From Avoscillospira sp045530865 (GTDB taxonomy: Bacteria; Bacillota; Clostridia; Oscillospirales; Oscillospiraceae), in NCBI GenBank assembly GCA_045530865.1, contig JAZSCX010000064.1:1-36812 (forward strand): DNA of 36,812 bases, in the 5' to 3' direction. Of the stretch, positions 8,500 through 16,408 are shown one piece after another. Below the pieces are notes generated by a model. It saw only the letters and a program-made list of their open reading frames with translations, was not told the origin of the DNA and searched no databases. Numbering within the stretch: position 1 is the first letter of the stretch; the number at the start of each line of letters is the position of its first letter. A program made the position numbers and the translations under genes.

Positions 8500-8709
8500 A
8501 TGTTGTTCCGAAAAAAAATCGAAAGAAATTGTGCTTATTGTGAATATGCCGGTAAACTCAGTGACGAACAGATGATCTGCCAGAAATGCGGCATCGTCCC
8601 TGCCAATCATCACTGCCGCAGATTTCGTTATGACCCTCTGAAACGGGTTCCTTCAAAACCGAAGGCGCAGGATTTTTCCAGGTACAAGGAAAAGGATTTC
8701 AGCTTATAA
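8500..8709 (+). CDS. Small conserved-looking zinc-ribbon protein, function unknown
   Basis: This 69-residue protein has CAYC near residues 11-14, CQKC near 27-30 and a further HHC near 38-40, a likely zinc-binding set, then FRYDPLKRVP and a basic-acidic tail ending KEKDFSL. I do not know a function. It starts 24 bases after ylbJ with AGGAGGG upstream, and a terminator follows it, so it forms a two-gene plus-strand unit with ylbJ. A role in sporulation is suggested only by position. The mixed basic character would fit nucleic-acid or protein binding. Confidence 0.75.
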   Translation: MLFRKKIERNCAYCEYAGKLSDEQMICQKCGIVPANHHCRRFRYDPLKRVPSKPKAQDFSRYKEKDFSL

Positions 8710-8720
8710 TGACATAAAGA

Positions 8721-8750
8721 AACAGGCCGTGAAATTGTTCACGGCCTGTT
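8721..8750. terminator. bidirectional Rho-independent terminator
   Basis: A perfect 13-bp stem AACAGGCCGTGAA / TTCACGGCCTGTT with the loop ATTG is followed by a T run on the plus strand and preceded by an A-rich run on the other side. It lies between the convergent ends of the 69-residue gene and the IspH-S1 gene and can serve both. Confidence 0.92.
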
Positions 8751-8763
8751 TTTTCATATGAAA

Positions 8764-10722
8764 TTACTCTTCTTCAGCAGCCTCGACTTCTGCTTCTTCC
8801 ATGGGAGCCAACAGAGCACGGATGGACAGACTGATACGCTTGTTCTCGGCGTCGACGTCAATAATCTTGGCTTCAACTTCCTGACCTTCGGACAGAACAT
8901 CCTCAGGCTTGCCGATACGGCGGTCAGCAATCTGGGAAATATGGATCAGGCCATCAACACCGGGCAGGATCTCAGCAAATGCGCCGAAGGTCATCAGCTT
9001 GACGATCTTCACAGTGGCGACATCGCCGATCTGATACTTGGCATTGAACACAGCCCAGGGGTTGGTCTCGGCAGTCTTGTAACCCAGAGAGATCTTCTTC
9101 TTTTCGGGATCGTAGGAGATAACGAAAACTTCGATCTCATCGCCAACCTTGACAACCTCTGCGGGGTTCTTGATACGATTCCAGGACAGTTCGGAAACAT
9201 GAACCATGCCGTCAACGCCACCGATATCGACGAATGCACCGTAGGAAGTCAGGCTCTTGACAGTACCGTTGTACTTCTTGCCCACTTCGATTTCGTTCCA
9301 GATCTTCTCCTGCTGAGCCTTGCGCTGCTCGCTGGCGACGGAACGGATGGAGCCAACCACTCTGCGGCGAGCGCGGTTGACTTCGGTAATGCGCATCTGA
9401 ACAGTGGTCTTGACCAGAGAGGCCAGATCGCCGCCCTTGGGAACACCGGTCTGAGAAGCGGGGATAAACACACGGATGCCCTTGATGTTGGCAACAACGC
9501 CGCCCTTGTTCTCTTCAGTGATAACGGCTTCCACAACGGTCTTATTCTCAGCGGCAGCTTCCACTTCTTCCCAAGCCTTGCCTGCTTCCAGACGCTTCTT
9601 GGACAGACGGACGGTGCCTTCGGAATCGTTGACATGAACGACCACGACTTCGATTTCGTCGCCGGCCTTCAGAACCTCTGCGGGGTTCACAGAGGGATCG
9701 GAACTAAAATCATCAACAGGAATGTAACCTGCGTGCTTGGTGCCCAGGTCGACCTGAATCTCGGTGTTGCCCACAGAGATGACCTTACCGATCACCTTGT
9801 CACCGTTATTTAAAGTTTTGAAAGACTGCTCGAGAAGTTCGTCAAAGTTTTCCTCCATTGCAGTTTCAACTCTGATTTCTTCGCTCATATTGTTGTTGAC
9901 CTCCTTTATTATCCACGCCGGGGTTGATGCACCCGCCGTGATGCCAACAGAATTGGCATGAGAAAAATGCGATAAGTCGAGCTCGTCTGCATCCTCGATC
10001 AGCGCAACATTTCCACAGTATTGCCTGCAAATCATGGCTAGCCGCTTGGTGTTGGAGCTGTTCGTATCACCGACTACGACCATCGCATCGCAAATCTTAG
10101 ATAGCTCGCCCGCTTCTTTCTGCCGCTTTTCTGTCGCTTCGCATATTGTATCAAAGATTTCGCAATTTGTACACTCTTTTTTTATAATTTTCTTGCAGTT
10201 TTCCCATAATTTCTGCGTGCTGGTGGTCTGACAGACCAGTGTCACCGGAATTTCACGGTCAAAATTCCCGGAACCAGTCCAAATTTCCACCTCTTCCGGC
10301 GTTTCAAAGACAATGGGATGGGTACACCAGCCTGCAATGGCCTGCACCTCCGGATGAGAACGGGTGCCGATGATCACCGGCTGACGGCCCTGCTCCGCTG
10401 CGGCAGAAACCAATTTATGTATTCTCTTTACAAAAGGGCAGGTTGCATCCACCACTTCCAGCCCACGGAGCTGCAGCTTTTCATATACCGCTCTGGAAAC
10501 ACCGTGGGAACGGATGATAACACTGCTTCCCTCCGGAATGAGATCAGGGTCATGGATTTCCCGCACGCCCTGCGAGGCAAACCGGTTGACCACATGCTTG
10601 TTATGAATGATGGGTCCAAGGGTCACAACACGTTTCCCCTCAGAAACCGCCTTTTCCACAAGAGAAACCGCACGATCCACACCGAAACAGAAACCCGCTG
10701 TTTTGGCAAGTGTTACTTTCAC
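8764..10722 (-). CDS. ispH: IspH (HMB-PP reductase) fused to four S1 RNA-binding domains
   Basis: Residues 1 to about 278 are IspH/LytB, the 4Fe-4S enzyme that makes IPP and DMAPP in the last step of the MEP pathway. The cluster ligands are Cys12, Cys95 (DATCPF) and Cys194 (FDTICEAT). Residues about 306-377, 392-463, 480-549 and 565-637 are four S1 repeats, as in ribosomal protein S1; the third has the clearest core (NGTVKSLTSYGAFVDIGGVD). An acidic tail ends the 652-residue protein. This fusion is characteristic of many Clostridia. The start is GTG, overlapping the plsC stop by four bases, with GGGGGA upstream. A strong internal ribosome binding site lies at the junction of the two parts (see 9886-9907). 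Confidence 0.96.
   Translation of the reverse strand: MKVTLAKTAGFCFGVDRAVSLVEKAVSEGKRVVTLGPIIHNKHVVNRFASQGVREIHDPDLIPEGSSVIIRSHGVSRAVYEKLQLRGLEVVDATCPFVKRIHKLVSAAAEQGRQPVIIGTRSHPEVQAIAGWCTHPIVFETPEEVEIWTGSGNFDREIPVTLVCQTTSTQKLWENCKKIIKKECTNCEIFDTICEATEKRQKEAGELSKICDAMVVVGDTNSSNTKRLAMICRQYCGNVALIEDADELDLSHFSHANSVGITAGASTPAWIIKEVNNNMSEEIRVETAMEENFDELLEQSFKTLNNGDKVIGKVISVGNTEIQVDLGTKHAGYIPVDDFSSDPSVNPAEVLKAGDEIEVVVVHVNDSEGTVRLSKKRLEAGKAWEEVEAAAENKTVVEAVITEENKGGVVANIKGIRVFIPASQTGVPKGGDLASLVKTTVQMRITEVNRARRRVVGSIRSVASEQRKAQQEKIWNEIEVGKKYNGTVKSLTSYGAFVDIGGVDGMVHVSELSWNRIKNPAEVVKVGDEIEVFVISYDPEKKKISLGYKTAETNPWAVFNAKYQIGDVATVKIVKLMTFGAFAEILPGVDGLIHISQIADRRIGKPEDVLSEGQEVEAKIIDVDAENKRISLSIRALLAPMEEAEVEAAEEE
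9886..9907 (-). promoter_or_regulatory. internal Shine-Dalgarno and ATG at the IspH/S1 junction
   Basis: AAAGGAGG (9900-9907) lies 11 bases before an in-frame ATG at 9888 (Met279), exactly where the IspH domain ends. Initiation here would make a free 374-residue four-S1 protein starting MSEEIRVETAMEENFDEL. The same bases encode the Lys-Glu-Val expected near the end of IspH, so the SD could be a coincidence. Confidence 0.45.
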
Positions 10723-11318
10723 ACTCGATCCCCCATTTCATAAATCTTTTTCAGCAGATCTTCCGTTGCGGACTGCAACTGCTCATCCGTTGGTTTTCCA
10801 TCAAACTGCAGACGATAAGGCTCGCCAATGACACATGTGACAGGACAGAACGGATATTTGCGACGGGACAGGTACACCGGGAGAATGGGACTGTCCGTTC
10901 GATGGGCCAGAACCGTGGCACCGCGCTTCGGAACAATCACCTTTCCGGGCTTCACTCTGGTGCCTTCGGGGAAAACCATCAGCTGCTGCCCTTCTTTCAG
11001 GGCCCGCATACCGATTTTGATCGCATTGACATCTACGCCTTCCCGATCCACACCAAAGACACCGAACTGTTCCAACAGTTTACCAAGAAGCGGAATTTTC
11101 ATGGCCTCTTTCTTTGCCATAATGCGGGGAGCATGATCCATCCGAAGCGCAAACAGAATCCATATAGGATCTGCCATACCGCTATGATTGGGACAAATGA
11201 GAAAATTGCCGTTTTTCGGAACGTTTTCCCTGCCCTTTGTCCGAAAAATCGGATGATACAAAAACATTGCACAACGGACAATGTAATATATTACCCAGTA
11301 CCAGAACCCTCTCAGCAA
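10719..11318 (-). CDS. plsC: 1-acyl-sn-glycerol-3-phosphate acyltransferase (PlsC family)
   Basis: The 199-residue protein has the acyltransferase motifs in order: NHSGMAD (the NHx4D catalytic motif) near residues 39-45, a middle block, and FPEGTR near 118-123. It makes phosphatidic acid at the membrane from lysophosphatidic acid. An N-terminal hydrophobic stretch (FWYWVIYYIVRCAMFLY) is the likely membrane contact. The start codon is TTG, supported by AAAAGG eight bases upstream inside the end of cmk, which it overlaps by seven bases. The same cmk-plsC-ispH order occurs widely in Clostridia. Confidence 0.94.
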   Translation of the reverse strand: MLRGFWYWVIYYIVRCAMFLYHPIFRTKGRENVPKNGNFLICPNHSGMADPIWILFALRMDHAPRIMAKKEAMKIPLLGKLLEQFGVFGVDREGVDVNAIKIGMRALKEGQQLMVFPEGTRVKPGKVIVPKRGATVLAHRTDSPILPVYLSRRKYPFCPVTCVIGEPYRLQFDGKPTDEQLQSATEDLLKKIYEMGDRV

Positions 11319-11998
11319 GCTGCCATCCTCTTTTCTACGATATCCTTGATGGCGGCGATGCTCTGTTCAATGGTCAGATCAGATGTGTCAAGAAGCACCG
11401 CGTCCTCCGCCTGCTTCAGAGGCGCAACATCACGGTTCATATCCCGGTGATCCCGTTCCTTCATATCAGCAAGCACCTGTTCAAAGGTTGCCTTCTTGTC
11501 ACCCTTTGCTAACAGTTCTTCCAGACGGCGCTTTGCACGAACTTCCGCCGACGCGGTGAGGAAGATCTTCACTTCCGCGTGGGGCAGAACAACGGTGCCG
11601 ATATCCCGGCCATCCATGATGACATTGTGCTTCTTCGCCATATCCCGCTGCAGATCCAACAGAAACTCCCGAACCACCTTCATGGCAGAGATTTTGGAAG
11701 CATAGTCGCTCATCTTGGGCGTACGAAGCTCACCGGTGACATCCTTGCCGTTGAGGATCATCCGCTGGGAACCATCATCTCCATAGGAAATCTCTATGTT
11801 TACATCATCGATCAGACGGTTGACACCGTCAATGTCCTTGGGGCCAATGCCGCAGAGGGCAACATGATAGCCGATCGTTCTGTAGATGGCGCCGGTATCC
11901 ACGTAGATGAAACCGAGATCCTTTGCTACGGCCTTGGCCATGGTGCTTTTGCCTGCACCGGCAGGCCCGTCAATGGCAATGGAAACAAACTTACTCAT
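11312..11998 (-). CDS. cmk: Cytidylate kinase
   Basis: The 228-residue protein begins MSKFVSIAIDGPAGAGKST, with the P-loop GPAGAGKST, and has the family features DTGAIYRTIGY and MDGRDIGTVVLPHA. It phosphorylates CMP and dCMP. The ATG at 11998 was chosen over an upstream extension because of GAGG six bases before it and the canonical N-terminus. It overlaps the preceding flavoprotein gene by eight bases. Confidence 0.97.
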   Translation of the reverse strand: MSKFVSIAIDGPAGAGKSTMAKAVAKDLGFIYVDTGAIYRTIGYHVALCGIGPKDIDGVNRLIDDVNIEISYGDDGSQRMILNGKDVTGELRTPKMSDYASKISAMKVVREFLLDLQRDMAKKHNVIMDGRDIGTVVLPHAEVKIFLTASAEVRAKRRLEELLAKGDKKATFEQVLADMKERDHRDMNRDVAPLKQAEDAVLLDTSDLTIEQSIAAIKDIVEKRMAAC

Positions 11999-13250
11999 AC
12001 TCTGCCTCGCTTTCGTTATAGTTCCGTCCACCGGCTGCAACACCTGCCGCATATCCGGTAGACCATGCAATTTGTAAATTAAAACCGCCTGTATAGGCAT
12101 CCACATCGATCAGTTCACCTGCAAAATACAGGCCGTTGACCAGTTTTGATTCCATGGTTTTGGGATCAATTTCCTTTGTCTTGACGCCGCCTGAGGTGAT
12201 GATTGCCTCCGCAACCGGTCTTGATCCGGCAATCTCCACCGGAAATCGTTTGGTCAGTTCCAGCAGTCTGCGGCGCTGCTGCTTTGTCAGAGAATTGGCT
12301 TTGGTATCCACTGGGATCTCTGCACGGGCAACCATGACCGGGATCATGGTTTTGGGATATAGATCCTGCAGCGCATTTTCAATGGTACGGTTCTGATATT
12401 GATCCAGATCGCGAAGAATACGCTGATCCAGCTTCTGCTCATCCAATGCGGGTTTTAGATCGATCAAAATCTGATACTGCTCTCCGGGCTTCATGTGGGC
12501 GCTGGCACTGAGGATGATCGGTCCGGACAGGCCGAAATGAGTAAACAGCAGCTCACCAAAATCCTCGTAAACGGTTTTATTCTTTTGATTGACCAGCTTC
12601 ACCGCAACATTCCGCAGGGATAGTCCCTGCATTTCTGCGCACCAACTGCCCTTTTCCTCCAAGGGCACCAGAGAGCCGCGGGGCTCCACAATGGAATGAC
12701 CAACATCCTGCGCCATTTGATAGCCGTCTCCGGTAGAGCCTGTCAACGGATAAGAGCAGCCGCCGGTGGCAAGAATCACACATCTGCCGTAAACACAGCC
12801 ATTGGAGGTTTCAACACCGCGGATCTCACCGTTTTCCACCAGAAGTTTTTTCACTTTATCCCGGCGGAGCTCCACTTTTTCTTTTTGAAGGAAATGCTGC
12901 AGCGCTTGAATCACACTGGCAGAACGGTCAGACTCAGGAAAGACGCGGTTGCCGCGTTCCACCTTCAAAGGACATCCGTGCTCTTCAAAGAAGGCCATGA
13001 CCTGCTCCGGCGGAAAAGCCTGCAGGGAACTGAACAGAAATCGGCTGTTATGAGGAATATTCTTCAGCACTTCTTCCGGCGTGCAGCTGTTGGCTACATT
13101 GCAGCGTCCCTTTCCGGTAATGGCGAGCTTTTTACCCAGCCGGTCATTGGGCTCCAGCAGAATCACCTTTGCGCCCTGCCGGGCAGCCATACCCGCCGCC
13201 ATCATACCGGCAGCGCCGCCGCCCACGACGATTACTTTATGCTTCAACAC
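11991..13250 (-). CDS. HI0933/BaiN-family FAD-dependent oxidoreductase
   Basis: The protein starts with a Rossmann FAD-binding motif (VIVVGGGAAGMMAA) and contains the family blocks GKGRCNVAN and ATGGCSYPLTGSTGDG. The C-terminal block GLYFAGELIDVDAYTGGFNLQ is also typical of the HI0933/YhiN family. The physiological substrate of most members is unknown; BaiN is one characterised relative, in bile-acid metabolism, but nothing here ties this copy to bile acids. I take GTG at 13250 as start (419 residues), with GAGG nine bases upstream; TTG at 13247 is the alternative. It overlaps the regulator gene by 14 bases. Confidence 0.88.
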   Translation of the reverse strand: MLKHKVIVVGGGAAGMMAAGMAARQGAKVILLEPNDRLGKKLAITGKGRCNVANSCTPEEVLKNIPHNSRFLFSSLQAFPPEQVMAFFEEHGCPLKVERGNRVFPESDRSASVIQALQHFLQKEKVELRRDKVKKLLVENGEIRGVETSNGCVYGRCVILATGGCSYPLTGSTGDGYQMAQDVGHSIVEPRGSLVPLEEKGSWCAEMQGLSLRNVAVKLVNQKNKTVYEDFGELLFTHFGLSGPIILSASAHMKPGEQYQILIDLKPALDEQKLDQRILRDLDQYQNRTIENALQDLYPKTMIPVMVARAEIPVDTKANSLTKQQRRRLLELTKRFPVEIAGSRPVAEAIITSGGVKTKEIDPKTMESKLVNGLYFAGELIDVDAYTGGFNLQIAWSTGYAAGVAAGGRNYNESEAEYE

Positions 13251-14100
13251 CTTCGTAAACCTCGTATTCTTCCCAGATTTTCTCGAGATTCTCAAATATA
13301 CGGGACATTTCCTGTTCTCTGCATTGACCGATGGAAACAATCAAAGCATTGACCAAACTCATGGGTGCTACCAGAGAATCCACAACAGAAACCATATCAC
13401 TCTTGGCCCGGAGCACATGATCGGCAAGCTTTGCCGCAGGGGCATCCACTGAATCGGTGATCACCACAATTTCAGCGCCCGAGTCTCTTGCAAATTCAAG
13501 AGCCTTCACCGTACGGCTGGAATACCGCGGAAGACTGATGCCGATAACCACATCCTCTTTGGATACATGGAGCATCTGTTCGATCATTTCACTGGTTGCG
13601 CTGGATTCCACCAAGCGAACATTATCAAAAATATTGCGGAAATAGAAGCTCATATACAGAGCAATGGCAGCCGATGACCGCACACCCACTATATAAATAT
13701 GCTTTGCACGGTTGATGGCCTCCACCGCTCTGGCAAGAACTGTTCTGTCCAGTGCATCGCTGGTCATTCGAATACTCTCCATATCGGAATGAAGTACGGA
13801 AGAAACCACATCCTGATTACCGAAGCGGTCACTGGCTACGCCTATTCTCTGGACAGCGGTAAGCTTATTGCGGACCATTTCCTGCAGCGCCTTCTGCATA
13901 TCGGGATAGCCGTCAAACCCCAGTTCCACCGCAAATCGCACCACCGTGGATTCGGAAACATTGACCATTTTTCCCAGCTTGTTCGCAGTCATAAAGGCAG
14001 CTTTATCATAAGAAGCAGCAATATAATTGGCAATTCGCTTCTGACCCTTGGAAAAACCGGCCATTTGATTATGTATCAAAGACAAAATATCTGCTGCCAT
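13237..14100 (-). CDS. MurR/RpiR family transcriptional regulator
   Basis: The 287-residue protein has an N-terminal helix-turn-helix of the RpiR type (residues about 1-77, with NKLGKMVNVSESTVVRFAVELGFDGYPDMQ) and a C-terminal SIS domain (about 125-260), which binds phosphosugars in this family. It is the first gene of a five-gene overlapping unit with a flavoprotein, cmk, plsC and ispH-S1. No sugar gene is nearby, so its ligand cannot be guessed from context. It has a strong promoter of its own with candidate operator motifs. Confidence 0.93.
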   Translation of the reverse strand: MAADILSLIHNQMAGFSKGQKRIANYIAASYDKAAFMTANKLGKMVNVSESTVVRFAVELGFDGYPDMQKALQEMVRNKLTAVQRIGVASDRFGNQDVVSSVLHSDMESIRMTSDALDRTVLARAVEAINRAKHIYIVGVRSSAAIALYMSFYFRNIFDNVRLVESSATSEMIEQMLHVSKEDVVIGISLPRYSSRTVKALEFARDSGAEIVVITDSVDAPAAKLADHVLRAKSDMVSVVDSLVAPMSLVNALIVSIGQCREQEMSRIFENLEKIWEEYEVYEGVEA

Positions 14101-14132
14101 AAGTACCCTCCATATGCACGGGATTTTGCTTT

Positions 14133-14161
14133 ACTATACAGGGATTTCCTTCATTTTTCAA
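14133..14161 (-). promoter_or_regulatory. sigma-A promoter of the rpiR-to-ispH operon
   Basis: On the minus strand TTGAAA (14156-14161), a 17-base spacer and TATAGT (14133-14138) make a near-consensus promoter 32 bases before the rpiR ATG. The spacer contains TGAAGGAAA, repeated exactly 40 bases upstream (14185-14193). Confidence 0.8.
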
Positions 14162-14190
14162 GGGGATTTCAGAAAAATGAAAATTTTCCT

Positions 14191-14901
14191 TCAAAAATGA
14201 TTGTACAGTGCATCAATTTCTGCCTGAGATAAATAGCGCCATTTTCCAACAGAAAGGTCACCCAATTGCAGTGACCCCTCGGAAACCCGCTTCAGACAGG
14301 TCACAGTGACCCCGGCATGTTCACACAGGCGCCGGATTTGACGGTTTCTCCCTTCATAAAGGGTAAATTCCAGCAGCGCCGTTCTCCTCTGACGGGATAG
14401 AAGTTTCACTCCTGCAGGTATGGTCTTTCTGCCGTCAATCACAATAGACTGGCGCAGTTTTTCCTCTGCCCCATCATAAAAACCGTCGACCAATACATGA
14501 TAGACTTTATGAACCTCTCCCCTTGGATGGGTAAGCATCTGCGTCAGAGCGCCGTCATTGGTCAGGAGAAGCAGACCTTCTGAATGAAAATCCAATCGAC
14601 CCACCGGATAAACACGCTGTCCACAATCTGCAACCAGCTCAGAGACATTTTTTCTTCCCTTTTCATCCTGTAAGGTTGTCACATAGCCCCGGGGTTTATT
14701 CAGCATAATATAAACATGTTCCGGCGGCGCAGTGAGTAAAGCACCGTCAACAAGGATTTGATCCACAGTGTCGTCAGCAGACTGTCCAAGGAAGGCAGGA
14801 ATACCATTGACGGTCACCCTGCCTTCCTCCAGAAGCTTCTCTGCCTGACGGCGGGAGGCAATGCCATGTTTCGATATGATTTTCTGCAACCGTTCTTGCA
14901 T
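14191..14901 (-). CDS. rluB: 23S rRNA pseudouridine synthase (RluB/RsuA family)
   Basis: The 236-residue protein has an N-terminal S4 RNA-binding domain (MQERLQKIISKHGIASRRQAEKLL) and the catalytic domain with the GRLD aspartate motif (GRLDFHSEGLLLLTND). A further family block is EGRNRQIRRLCEHAG. Members modify 23S uridine near the peptidyl-transferase centre (RluB, Bacillus YpuL) or 16S U516 (RsuA). Synteny with scpA-scpB-dac favours RluB. GGAGG lies nine bases before the ATG, and one base separates it from the carboxypeptidase stop. Confidence 0.92.
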   Translation of the reverse strand: MQERLQKIISKHGIASRRQAEKLLEEGRVTVNGIPAFLGQSADDTVDQILVDGALLTAPPEHVYIMLNKPRGYVTTLQDEKGRKNVSELVADCGQRVYPVGRLDFHSEGLLLLTNDGALTQMLTHPRGEVHKVYHVLVDGFYDGAEEKLRQSIVIDGRKTIPAGVKLLSRQRRTALLEFTLYEGRNRQIRRLCEHAGVTVTCLKRVSEGSLQLGDLSVGKWRYLSQAEIDALYNHF

Positions 14902-14902
14902 G

Positions 14903-15961
14903 TTATTTTGCCTCCAAAACAGAAAACCGCCAGTAAAGCGGGTATTCACAAAAATGAATGCCGTCAATCAGCACTTCCACCGTACCTGCCGTTTCACCGG
15001 CCAGAACCGGTGCAAACACCACCGGCGGCAAATGGATTTTTACTTCAATCTGTTCCTGATCGGATACAGGCACCTGAATGCCATCTCTAAGCACTGCTTG
15101 TGCCGGTTCAGAGCCACACAAAACGGAAACCCTGCCTATGACCTGTCCGGGATCGGCAATGGATTTCTCCTGATAATGCTCAAACCCATAGTCCAGCAAT
15201 GCTGTATGATCCTTCCAGTCATTGGAATCATGGATCGTTACACAGATCAGACGCCTCCCCTCCCGCTCTGCTGCACTGACCAAAATTCTGCCTGCTGCAC
15301 GGGTATAGCCGGTTTTTACACCGATTGCACCATCGTATTGACGAAGCAGACGATTATGATTGGTTAAGGTTCGTCCGTCAATGGTGATACTTTTCGTGGA
15401 AACCACCTGATAAAACACAGGATTTTCCAGTGCATAGGCTGCCAGCTTTGCCAGATCGTGAGCTGTGGAATAATGCATTTCTGCATCCAATCCGTGGGGA
15501 TTTTCAAAGTGCGTATTCTGCAGGGAGAGTTCCTCCGCCTTTTTGTTCATTTTCTGAACGAATGCCTCCACACTTCCCGAATGATACATGGAAAGGGCTA
15601 TGGCAGCATCATTTCCGGAGTGGAGCATCAGACCGTAGAGCAGCGCTTCTACTGTCAGGACTTCTCCCTGCTTCAGGTACATGGAGGAGCCTTCTGTTGA
15701 CAATGCTTCATCGGGAATCGCAACCTCTGCATCCAGATCGCAGGATTCTGCAATGAGCAGACCGGTCATGATCTTAGTGGTACTGGCAATCAGAGATTGT
15801 TTGCTGCCATTATGGTCATACAGGACACGTCCTGTGGATGCATCCATCAAAAGAGCACACTGCGCCGAAGTTGTCGGAGCTCCATATACAGGAACAATAC
15901 AAAAGAAAAGGACGGCAGCCGCGATACAAACGGCAGCCGCCCGCATCAGAAACGATCGCAT
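14903..15961 (-). CDS. D-alanyl-D-alanine carboxypeptidase (DacF/DacB-like, peptidase S11)
   Basis: A signal peptide (residues 1 to about 27, ending VPVYGA) precedes the PBP5-type domain. The active site reads STTK at Ser60-Lys63, with SGN as the SxN motif and KTG in GVKTGYT. A PBP5_C-like domain follows. It trims the terminal D-Ala of peptidoglycan stem peptides outside the cell. I chose ATG at 15961 (352 residues) because GGTGAT lies upstream; a TTG at 15976 is weaker. The C-terminus is short and lacks an obvious amphipathic membrane anchor. Bacillus has dacB next to scpAB and rluB, so a sporulation role is possible. Confidence 0.92.
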   Translation of the reverse strand: MRSFLMRAAAVCIAAAVLFFCIVPVYGAPTTSAQCALLMDASTGRVLYDHNGSKQSLIASTTKIMTGLLIAESCDLDAEVAIPDEALSTEGSSMYLKQGEVLTVEALLYGLMLHSGNDAAIALSMYHSGSVEAFVQKMNKKAEELSLQNTHFENPHGLDAEMHYSTAHDLAKLAAYALENPVFYQVVSTKSITIDGRTLTNHNRLLRQYDGAIGVKTGYTRAAGRILVSAAEREGRRLICVTIHDSNDWKDHTALLDYGFEHYQEKSIADPGQVIGRVSVLCGSEPAQAVLRDGIQVPVSDQEQIEVKIHLPPVVFAPVLAGETAGTVEVLIDGIHFCEYPLYWRFSVLEAK

Positions 15962-16003
15962 TTTTATCACCGGCAATAGTATTCCACAAGGGAACGTCGG
16001 TTA

Positions 16004-16408
16004 TTACACTGCGGCTTCTTCTGCCTGATCTTTCTTTTTCGGGAGCAAACCGGAAACCTGATCGATCAAGCCAGGAAGCATTTCAATGAGACGTTCCACG
16101 GAATTGGTAGCAGGCTCAGAAATGGGCAGCAGTCGGACACTGTCTCCTTTAACGATCAAAAATGCCACAGGTGTAATGGAAACACTGGCGCCAGTGCCGC
16201 CGCCAAAGGGATTTTCTTTATTTGCAGGATAGCTTTTCGTCGCAAAATCGGTGCCGCCCCCGGCAAAACCGTATTTTACCTTGGAAACAGGGATGATCAT
16301 CACGCCCTCCGGCGTGGTAATGGGTTCGCCAATAATGGTGTTTACATCGGCCATCTCATGGATCTTGCCGATGGCGCCGTTCATCATATCAGGAAGAGGA
16401 TGTTTCAT
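16004..16408 (-). CDS. ytfJ: GerW/YtfJ family sporulation protein
   Basis: The 134-residue protein has the YtfJ pattern: MADVNTIIGEPITTPEGVMIIPVSKVKYGFAGGG-like segments, a Gly-rich stretch (NPFGGGTGASVSITPVAFLIV), and a tail with IEMLPGLIDQVSGLL. In Bacillus GerW is a forespore protein needed for germination with L-alanine. The ATG at 16408 has GGCGGTG upstream and overlaps the end of the DUF2953 gene by 20 bases. The pair ytfI-ytfJ is conserved in Bacillus, which supports both calls. Confidence 0.9.
   Translation of the reverse strand: MKHPLPDMMNGAIGKIHEMADVNTIIGEPITTPEGVMIIPVSKVKYGFAGGGTDFATKSYPANKENPFGGGTGASVSITPVAFLIVKGDSVRLLPISEPATNSVERLIEMLPGLIDQVSGLLPKKKDQAEEAAV

Noticed and set aside
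14179..14188. GAAAATTTTC palindrome as a terminator for rluB
   Set aside because: The palindrome has no loop, so a stable hairpin is unlikely; it is better considered as a protein-binding site.
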